DNA of 64,000 nt from an uncultured Porphyromonadaceae bacterium. Lineage in GTDB: Bacteria; Bacteroidota; Bacteroidia; Bacteroidales; Muribaculaceae. Location of the stretch: NCBI GenBank assembly GCA_900548975.1, contig URMS01000013.1, positions 20,152 to 84,151 of the forward strand, written 5' to 3'. Under the pieces are notes generated by a model. The model searched no databases and was not told the DNA's origin. It worked only from the letters and a program-made list of their open reading frames with translations. Position 1 is the first letter of the stretch, and each line of letters opens with the position of its first letter. The position numbers were made by a program, and so were the translations under genes. Shown here piece by piece: positions 58,927 to 64,000 of the stretch.

Positions 58927-60048
58927 TCATATTGTTTTGGCGATAACGCCATATCGGCCGCCGGGAATTGCCACGAGCACATCGGCCATTTCGAGTTCGA
59001 AGAGTATGTTTCCCAGGTCGGCGAACGGAAGCGCAAGAGCCACGCACATGTCGTTGACTGTAGCCTGAGGATTTTTGCGGATAAAATCGACTACGGTCTG
59101 CTGCGTGGGCGTGAGGTCGAAGGCGAATTCCTGCTGAGTGCCTTCCTGCGGGCGTGCGGTCCAGCCCATAACTTCGATAAGGTCGTCGGCACTGCGTATC
59201 ACCGAGGCCTGGCGCCGTGCCAGAAGCTTATTGCATCCGCGGCTTGCGGGGTCGTAGATGCGGCCGGGCACGGCGAGCACCTCGCGGTTGTATGCCTGCG
59301 CTATGGCGGCCGTCGACATTGCGCCGCCGCGCTCATCGCTTTCCACGACTATGGTGGCGTCGGCGAGACCTGCCACGATTCTGTTGCGTGCCAGGAAGTT
59401 GCCGCGGTGTATGGTCTCGCAGGTGCGGTACTCGGTGGCAAGGAAGCCTCCTTCGCCGAGTATGCGGCGTGCGGCGTCGCGGTGGTCGGCCGGGTAGACG
59501 GTGTTGAGGCCGTGGGCGAAAACGGCGCCGGTGGCTATTCCCGATGCCATGGCAGCCTTGTGGGCGGCGATGTCGATGCCGTAGGCAAGACCGCTGACGA
59601 TGAGCACGTCGTCGAGCCGCGCCGCTATGTCTTCCACCAGCGAGCGGGTGAAATCGAGCCCGTAGGCGGTGCAGTGGCGTGTGCCCACTATCGATACCAC
59701 ATGGCGGTAGTCGGTGCGGACGTTTCCGAGCATGAACAGCATTGCCGGTGCATCGCTGCATTCGGCAAGACGGGCGGGGTAGTCTGGGTCGGTGTAGAAA
59801 ACGGCGTGTATATGGTTGGCCGCCACGAAGTCGGCCTCGCGCCGTGCTGCTTCGAGAGCCTCGCGGCGGCGATCGTCGGCGAATACCGCAGATTTAAGCC
59901 CTGTGAGGCTTGCCAGAGTCGATGCCGGGAAGGTGAAAAAAGCCTCGGGAGTGACATGCCGGGCCTGAAGCCTGGCGGCCGTGCTGTAGTTCACATTCCG
60001 GTAGGTGGCGAATGCTATGCGGTATATCAGCTCGTCGTGTCCGGTCAT
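58927..60048 (-). CDS. dprA: DNA-processing protein DprA
   Basis: The 373-residue protein shows the DprA Rossmann-like core: VSIVGTRHCTAYGLDFTRSL, VLIVSGLAYGIDIAAHKAAM, AVFAHGLNTVYPADHRD, LARNRIVAGLADATIVVESD and NREVLAVPGRIYDPASRGCN. The N-terminal SAM-like region and the C-terminal winged-helix domain (about 300-370; TPTQQTVVDFIRKNPQATVN) are present, so it is complete. DprA loads RecA on incoming single strands in natural transformation. I chose ATG 60048, which overlaps the thioesterase stop by four bases. Confidence 0.92.
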   Translation of the reverse strand: MTGHDELIYRIAFATYRNVNYSTAARLQARHVTPEAFFTFPASTLASLTGLKSAVFADDRRREALEAARREADFVAANHIHAVFYTDPDYPARLAECSDAPAMLFMLGNVRTDYRHVVSIVGTRHCTAYGLDFTRSLVEDIAARLDDVLIVSGLAYGIDIAAHKAAMASGIATGAVFAHGLNTVYPADHRDAARRILGEGGFLATEYRTCETIHRGNFLARNRIVAGLADATIVVESDERGGAMSTAAIAQAYNREVLAVPGRIYDPASRGCNKLLARRQASVIRSADDLIEVMGWTARPQEGTQQEFAFDLTPTQQTVVDFIRKNPQATVNDMCVALALPFADLGNILFELEMADVLVAIPGGRYGVIAKTI

Positions 60049-60455
60049 TGTTCGCTTATGTAGTCGGCAAAAACTTCGGCCAGTGCGTCGCCCCGCGACA
60101 GTCTGCCGTTCTGGTAGCATGCTATGTCGACGGTGGCTTTTATCACCGGTGTGCCGTCGGGGGTGTAGATGTCCTGCCGGAATACGAATACGGGTCCGCG
60201 ACGGTGCAGGGCCAGGCGGCTCACCATGCTGTCGCCGAGACCGAGCGAGTGCATATATTTTATCTCCACTCGGCTTACGACGGGTGTGAGGCCGCGCTCC
60301 CGCATAGCGCGGAACGACAGGCCGGCCTGTTCGCAGAATTCGTGGCGGGTATGCTCGAGATAGTGCAGATAGTTGGCATTGTTGACAATGCCCTCGGCAT
60401 CGACCTCGTAGTCGCGTACTTTTATGGGCAGTTCGAATATGTAGTCGCTATTCAT
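60045..60455 (-). CDS. Acyl-CoA thioesterase (YbgC/4-hydroxybenzoyl-CoA type hotdog)
   Basis: The 136-residue protein is a hotdog-fold thioesterase: FELPIKVRDYEVDAEGIVNN, NYLHYLEHTRHEFCEQAGLS, and strands such as PVVSRVEIKYMHSLGLGDSM. The catalytic Asp of the family is in RDYEVDAEGIVNN. It hydrolyses acyl-CoA or aromatic thioesters. A minus-7 box (TATATTTG on the minus strand, 60460-60467) sits 5 bases before the ATG, suggesting a leaderless start. It precedes dprA in a coupled pair. Confidence 0.85.
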   Translation of the reverse strand: MNSDYIFELPIKVRDYEVDAEGIVNNANYLHYLEHTRHEFCEQAGLSFRAMRERGLTPVVSRVEIKYMHSLGLGDSMVSRLALHRRGPVFVFRQDIYTPDGTPVIKATVDIACYQNGRLSRGDALAEVFADYISEQ

Positions 60456-60459
60456 ATAG

Positions 60460-60467
60460 CAAATATA
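60460..60467 (-). promoter_or_regulatory. Minus-7 box of the thioesterase-dprA pair
   Basis: TATATTTG on the minus strand ends 5 bases before the A of the ATG at 60455, so transcription would begin at about the start codon. Confidence 0.5.
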
Positions 60468-60550
60468 GCGAAAATTTCGGCAAATGGGTGCTTAGGAGGC
60501 TCATTTTGCGGGCTAAATGTTAAAGAGTGTCAAAATATGAAAGATTTTAG

Positions 60551-60571
60551 GTACTATGTATTGCATAGTAC
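60551..60571 (+). promoter_or_regulatory. Palindromic operator overlapping the padR promoter
   Basis: GTACTATG and CATAGTAC are an exact 8-bp inverted repeat separated by TATTG, ending within the minus-33 region of the padR promoter. It looks like an operator for the PadR protein encoded just downstream. Confidence 0.65.
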
Positions 60572-60591
60572 TATCTGACTGCTTAACTTTG
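60561..60591 (+). promoter_or_regulatory. Promoter of the padR-pspC operon
   Basis: TTG (60561-60563) and TAACTTTG (60584-60591) are 20 bases apart. The start codon of padR is at 60644, giving a leader of about 50 bases. Confidence 0.65.
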
Positions 60592-60643
60592 CAGTGTTGA
60601 AAGAGCACCCCTCTAAAATCTACAATCTAAAGAAAAGACAAAG

Positions 60644-61006
60644 ATGAACATCGACAATCTGAAATCGCAAATGCGCAAGGGGATGCTGGAATTTTGCGTG
60701 CTGCTGCTGTTGCGAAACCGCGACGCCTATGCCTCGGAGATAATATCGAGCATGAAGGAAGCCCATCTGATAGTGATGGAAGGCACGCTCTATCCGCTCC
60801 TGACGCGCCTGAAGAACGACGGACTTCTGGCGTACCGATGGGAAGAGTCGCCTTCGGGACCTCCCCGAAAGTACTACTCTCTGACCCCGCTGGGTCTGCA
60901 GTTCCTCGACCAGCTCAAAAGTTCGTGGGATGAAATATGTCTCACGGTCAACCACATTCTCCTCCCTTCTCAGACACCTCCACCCATTAATCCCGACGAA
61001 GAATGA
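60644..61006 (+). CDS. PadR-family transcriptional regulator
   Basis: The 120-residue protein is a small winged-helix PadR regulator: MRKGMLEFCVLLLLRNRDAY, ASEIISSMKEAHLIVMEGTL, YPLLTRLKNDGLLAYRWEES, PSGPPRKYYSLTPLGLQFLD and a C-terminal dimerisation helix. PadR proteins repress nearby genes until a ligand or stress releases them. A perfect palindrome overlaps its own promoter, so it is probably autoregulated with the PspC gene, whose start overlaps its stop by four bases. Confidence 0.9.
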   Translation: MNIDNLKSQMRKGMLEFCVLLLLRNRDAYASEIISSMKEAHLIVMEGTLYPLLTRLKNDGLLAYRWEESPSGPPRKYYSLTPLGLQFLDQLKSSWDEICLTVNHILLPSQTPPPINPDEE

Positions 61007-62055
61007 AACGTACATATCCGGCCAATATCGACGGCCAAATTTTCTATATAGACGAAGACGCCTACCTGATGCTTCAGGACTATCTGCAGCAGCTCAAGCT
61101 CACCTTCAAGGGAACCGAAGGTGCCGAGATCGTAGGCGATATCGAAAGCCGCATACGCGAACTCTTCGAGGAGCGTGTGGCTGCCGGCGCAAGTGTGATA
61201 GTGAAGGCCGACGTGACCTCGGTAATCGAGACCATGGGCCGCCCCGAGCAGCTTAACGCCGATGTCGAAATCGACGAAGAAGCCACCGACGCACCCGGCG
61301 GCGAAAAGCGCCGTGCACGCGACGAGGAACAGCGTCCGTTCATAGAGCTTAATATCCCGACCAACAAACGGCTCTACCGCAATATGAAGAACAAGGTCTT
61401 CGGCGGTGTGCTCGGCGGCGTTGCCGTGTATCTGGGATGGAATGCCAATATACTGCGTCTGCTCTATGCTGTGATAGCCCTGTTCTGCAATTTCTGGGCA
61501 CCGATGTTCATACCTATGGTGGTGCTCTATCTGGTAGCCTGGATGATAATACCGCCGGCACAGACACCCAGGCAGATACTTGAGATGAAAGGCGAGCCAG
61601 TGAATGTGGACACTGTCGGACAGACATTCATGGCCAACAGTCCTACTGCAGCCAATCCCGGGCAAGAGGAGGAGCCCCGCAATTTTTTTTCGTTGATCCT
61701 CTCCGCCGTAGGTAAAGTGGTGATGGCCATCCTCGGCGTGATAGGATGTGCCTCCTTTATCGGCGGTCTTATAACCTTTATATCTGTCGGCCTGTGTCAG
61801 CTGTGGTTCTCGTTTGGTGATACTGCCGACTTGATGTGGCGCCTTCCCTGGGACGGCAAGGGAATCATCGTTGCCGTGATAATGATATGGTCGATGGTGG
61901 GCGCTCTCATCGGCGGAGCACTTGCCTGGGCATCGGCAAGCGTGCTCTTCAATACCAAAGGCGCCTCTAAGACAACTAAAATCACAGCATTACTCATGGG
62001 AATCATTCTGATATCACTTGGTATCGCCGTATCGGTGGTTGCAAGCGCAATGTAA
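61003..62055 (+). CDS. PspC-domain membrane protein
   Basis: The 350-residue protein has a charged N-terminal region (about 1-110) with IDEDAYLMLQDYLQQL and IVGDIESRIRELFEERV. A PspC domain follows (about 120-190; KRLYRNMKNKVFGGVLGGVA, VYLGWNANILRLLYAVIALF, VVLYLVAWMIIPP), and then several further membrane helices (about 220-350). PspC-type proteins sense or stabilise the inner membrane under stress. It is in a coupled operon with padR. Confidence 0.87.
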   Translation: MKRTYPANIDGQIFYIDEDAYLMLQDYLQQLKLTFKGTEGAEIVGDIESRIRELFEERVAAGASVIVKADVTSVIETMGRPEQLNADVEIDEEATDAPGGEKRRARDEEQRPFIELNIPTNKRLYRNMKNKVFGGVLGGVAVYLGWNANILRLLYAVIALFCNFWAPMFIPMVVLYLVAWMIIPPAQTPRQILEMKGEPVNVDTVGQTFMANSPTAANPGQEEEPRNFFSLILSAVGKVVMAILGVIGCASFIGGLITFISVGLCQLWFSFGDTADLMWRLPWDGKGIIVAVIMIWSMVGALIGGALAWASASVLFNTKGASKTTKITALLMGIILISLGIAVSVVASAM

Positions 62056-62060
62056 ACATT

Positions 62061-62086
62061 TTCAACCTGAGCAGGCTCGGGTTGAA
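62061..62086 (+). terminator. Hairpin after the PspC gene
   Basis: TTCAACCTGAG and CTCGGGTTGAA pair with one wobble around a 4-base loop, 6 bases after the stop. No long T run follows, so termination may be incomplete. Confidence 0.5.
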
Positions 62087-62215
62087 GTGAATAAGTCGAA
62101 AAGTGAAAATCAGGCTGCGCCTGAGTGAAGAAAAAAGTTTTGATATAATTGGACCAGATGGGACGGCCGCGCAGTTTCGACTGCGTGGCCGTTTCCATGC
62201 CGCCCCGGTGAAAAT
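62087..62215. repeat. Intergenic repeats shared with 1.6 kb and 63.2 kb
   Basis: Bases 62087-62130 are a near copy of 1580-1623, including a TCAGGC/GCCTGA hairpin. A 12-bp stem (62163-62174 with 62181-62192, one wobble pair) follows. The segment from 62185 (GTGGCCGTTTCCATG, then CCGGTGAAAAT by 62215) recurs at 63215-63244. No gene is visible between the PspC gene and the start at 62325. Confidence 0.55.
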
Positions 62216-62272
62216 CAATGTCTGGCAAATAACCACAAAAGAATTATTTTGCCGGCCGTTACATCTTAGGCC

Positions 62273-62303
62273 TTGTATAAATCGTTATAATACTGTAACT
62301 TTG
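62273..62303 (+). promoter_or_regulatory. Promoter of the small protein/GNAT pair
   Basis: TTG (62273-62275) and TAACTTTG (62296-62303) are 20 bases apart, 22 bases before the ATG at 62325. Confidence 0.65.
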
Positions 62304-62324
62304 TAATCTAAAACAGAATCTGAT

Positions 62325-62510
62325 ATGGCAATGACAATAAACTCATCACCTGTGCTTACAGGTGAATCTGCAAGAGCTTTCGTTGAGGAAGCAGAGCGTA
62401 ACGGCAAACTGCCTACGCCCGGCCTTTCACCTGAACGCGAAGCGCAGATAGCCGAATTTTTAAGAAAATCACGAGAGTTCATTTTCCCTCCCAGGGATAA
62501 GAAAAAATGA
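62325..62510 (+). CDS. Small protein, candidate antitoxin
   Basis: The 61-residue product (MAMTINSSPVLTGESARAFV at its start, then EEAERNGKLPTPG) has no signal peptide and a charged helix ending in a basic tail (FPPRDKKK). I do not recognise a named family. It has its own promoter and overlaps the GNAT gene by four bases, the arrangement of antitoxin and acetyltransferase toxin pairs such as TacA-TacT. A ribbon-helix-helix is not obvious, so the antitoxin role is inference. Confidence 0.6.
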   Translation: MAMTINSSPVLTGESARAFVEEAERNGKLPTPGLSPEREAQIAEFLRKSREFIFPPRDKKK

Positions 62511-63112
62511 ACCCGGATAGTTTTATTCTTGAACGCGATGCTGTGATGCAGCCATATACGGCTGACGTCGCAGCTTATTGTGAGCCATTTTCTTGCGAAG
62601 ACAGCGACCTCGACGAGTTTTTCTCCAACGATGTTTTTCTCTATGAAACCGAATTGCTCGGAAAGGCTTATGCATGGATTAACACCGCTGATCCCTCGAA
62701 GATCTTAGGATTGGTCACTTTGGCTAATGATAGTGTCAAAGCACAGTTTATAGCCAGTTCTGCCCGAAACCGTCTGCAACGCAGCATTACTAATGCCAAG
62801 CGAGGAATGAATTATCCTGCTGTCCTTATCGGACGTTTGGGAGTTTCTTCTGAATATCGTGGCAAAGGTCTTAATATTGGCAGTCAGATTCTCGATTTTC
62901 TCAAAGGTTGGTTTCGCTCTTTCGACAATAAAACGGGATGTCGTTTTATTGTTGTAGACGCATACAACAATGAGAAGACTCTTAAATTCTATGAAAAAAA
63001 CGGTTTTAAACCCTTGTATAAAACCGAACAGGAAGAACGATCATTTTTGGAATTGAGTCCGGAGGAACCGTTGGAGACCCGCTTTATGTTCTTCGACCTT
63101 AAACTTAAATAA
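62507..63112 (+). CDS. GNAT-family acetyltransferase, candidate toxin
   Basis: The 201-residue protein has the GNAT fold: the acetyl-CoA motif LIGRLGVSSEYRGKGLNIGS (R-G-K-G-L-N-I-G), the following ILDFLKGWFRSF helix, and FIVVDAYNNEKTLKFYEKNG. The N-terminal CEDSDLDEFFSNDVFLYETE resembles the start of toxin-type GNATs that acetylate aminoacyl-tRNA. It is coupled to a 61-residue gene. It may equally be a metabolic acetyltransferase. Base composition is lower in GC than in the genes before it. Confidence 0.78.
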   Translation: MNPDSFILERDAVMQPYTADVAAYCEPFSCEDSDLDEFFSNDVFLYETELLGKAYAWINTADPSKILGLVTLANDSVKAQFIASSARNRLQRSITNAKRGMNYPAVLIGRLGVSSEYRGKGLNIGSQILDFLKGWFRSFDNKTGCRFIVVDAYNNEKTLKFYEKNGFKPLYKTEQEERSFLELSPEEPLETRFMFFDLKLK

Positions 63113-63354
63113 ATCTTCTGAAGTTTTTTTCAAACCTTACAACGAGGTTCAGCTCCCGGTACAGTCTGATTGGTGAATATATGGCGGAGGCGTTTTTATG
63201 CCGCCGGTAGTGCCGTGGCCGTTTCCATGGCGGCCGGTGAAAATGGTAGATAATGCTGCGATGCGGGGTACATTTTTTCGACAGATTAGTTATATATTTG
63301 CATTGTAACTACATAATATCTATATCTAATTGATGTAACTGATGTAACGCTACT
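63113..63354. other. Spacer with repeat copy and promoter-like box
   Basis: No gene is visible. A repeat copy (63215-63244) matches 62185-62215. A GGCGG/CCGCC stem lies near 63183-63205, and TATATTTG (63293-63300) is a possible minus-7 box 54 bases before the flavodoxin-like gene. Confidence 0.5.
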
Positions 63355-63894
63355 ATGAAAAAAGTACTTGTAATATCGACCAGTCTGCGTCCGCGCAGCA
63401 ATTCACATCGGCTTGCCGAGGCTTTTGCCGGGGGTGCCGCTGATGCCGGCAATGAGGTGGAGCTTATATCGCTTCGCGATAAGGAAATCCGTTTTTGCCG
63501 GGGCTGTCTGGCGTGTCAGAAAACGGGGTGCTGCGTCATAAAGGACGATGCGCCGGCTATTGTGGAAAAGATGCACGATGCCGATGTAATCGCGTTTGCC
63601 ACACCGATATATTACTATGAGATGTGCGGCCAGATGAAGACGCTGCTCGATCGCGGCAATCCGCTCTACGGGTCAGATTATCGCTTTACCGACATATATA
63701 TGCTCAGCACGGCGGCCGACGATGCTCCCGAGACACCCGACCGCGCTGTCGGCGGCCTTACAGGCTGGATCGACTGCTTCGAGCGCGCACACCTTGCCGG
63801 AACAGTTTTCGCCGGCGGAGTAACCGACCAGGACGAAATCGAAGGACACCAGGCTCTGAAAACAGCCTGTGAACTCGGTCACACTATCGTCTAA
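63355..63894 (+). CDS. Flavodoxin-like NAD(P)H-dependent oxidoreductase
   Basis: The 179-residue protein belongs to the NADPH-dependent FMN reductase/flavodoxin-like group: VISTSLRPRSNSHRLAEAFA (FMN phosphate loop), DKEIRFCRGCLACQKTGCCV (a Cys-rich segment seen in this group) and ATPIYYYEMCGQMKTLLDR (FMN ring contact). It likely reduces a quinone-, nitro- or iron-type substrate using flavin. It has no signal peptide. The function is not specific. Confidence 0.85.
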   Translation: MKKVLVISTSLRPRSNSHRLAEAFAGGAADAGNEVELISLRDKEIRFCRGCLACQKTGCCVIKDDAPAIVEKMHDADVIAFATPIYYYEMCGQMKTLLDRGNPLYGSDYRFTDIYMLSTAADDAPETPDRAVGGLTGWIDCFERAHLAGTVFAGGVTDQDEIEGHQALKTACELGHTIV

Positions 63895-64000
63895 GGCAAG
63901 ATTAAGAGGTTGTTTAATAACATATGTGAATCCATAGGTTGGTGGATTTTTGCTTAAATTGCACATTGTGAAGAGGGAGCATAGCGGTTGCTATGTGACC
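63895..64000. other. Window end, possibly the edge of a mobile element
   Basis: After the reductase the DNA becomes AT-rich and starts with GAGGTTGTTTAATAAC, a sequence style seen at insertion-sequence ends; a CATAGC/GCTATG stem is near 63981-63996. No transposase is visible inside the window, so this is only a hint. Confidence 0.2.

Noticed and set aside
62103..62306. 67-residue open frame in the repeat spacer
   Set aside because: It is made of repeat and hairpin sequence and overlaps the promoter of the next gene.

Overview
The window looks like chromosomal DNA of a gut-type Bacteroidales bacterium, most like the Muribaculaceae/Bacteroidaceae branch. The signs are a TonB-dependent receptor end, PorT-like and C10-peptidase secreted proteins, GH115/GH106-like/GH3 glycosidases, a DUF1015 protein, a PspC/PadR pair, and many promoters of the Bacteroidetes type (TAnnTTTG, often with TTG or TTTG 19-22 bases upstream). 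Most of the window is GC-rich, which is why long antisense open frames occur over real genes. Two stretches are clearly AT-richer: about 2.5-4.7 kb, and about 30.4-44.4 kb.

Layout. 0-4.7 kb: receptor end, a DUF362 lipoprotein, an LTxxQ-type periplasmic protein, and an AT-rich pair of a C10 peptidase and a barrel-like protein. 4.7-10.4 kb (minus): a GH115 enzyme and a four-subunit 2-oxoacid:ferredoxin oxidoreductase. 10.5-14.7 kb (minus): tilS, a six-hairpin glycosidase and a SecB-like protein. 14.8-16.5 kb: a TonB-like protein with a four-Cys N-terminus, coupled to an AraC regulator. 16.5-23.2 kb (minus): a three-gene glycan operon of two related GH106-like enzymes around a sugar isomerase. 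23.4-30.3 kb: 5'-nucleotidase, a GH3-beta-lactamase fusion, DUF2156 and DUF1015 proteins. 30.4-35.0 kb (minus): two GT2 enzymes, UDP-galactopyranose mutase and a flippase, a small surface-glycan cassette.

35.6-44.2 kb holds the most unusual content: seven tightly packed plus-strand genes of lower GC. They encode a J-like protein with a membrane tail, a membrane-anchored GrpE-like protein, a long Hsp70, a small membrane protein, a second membrane protein, a protein-kinase-like/AAA+ fusion whose HRD aspartate is replaced by Glu, and a TerB-like protein. I read this as a dedicated, membrane-associated Hsp70 machine (client chaperone, co-chaperone, exchange factor, AAA+ motor) under kinase-like control. 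It may be a stress or conflict system. Its function is inference.

44.4-64 kb returns to GC-rich housekeeping DNA: LysM/PBP1 and PorT-like proteins; ptb-buk and an acyl-CoA ligase; a coupled bioB-trmH-radA run; tRNA-Cys; aspartokinase; an ABC-F protein with a degenerate second nucleotide site; nucleoside phosphorylase; dprA with a thioesterase; a PadR-PspC operon with a clear palindromic operator; a small-protein/GNAT pair that looks like a toxin-antitoxin module; and a flavodoxin-like reductase. The oxidoreductase at 7.7-10.4 kb and Ptb-Buk could work together, turning 2-oxoacids into acyl-CoA and then ATP.

Several spacers carry arrays of short degenerate words facing their own reverse complements (1.6, 24.9 and 57.4 kb). 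One hairpin-bearing repeat occurs at both 1.6 and 62.1 kb. I found no rRNA, CRISPR array, integrase or complete insertion sequence.
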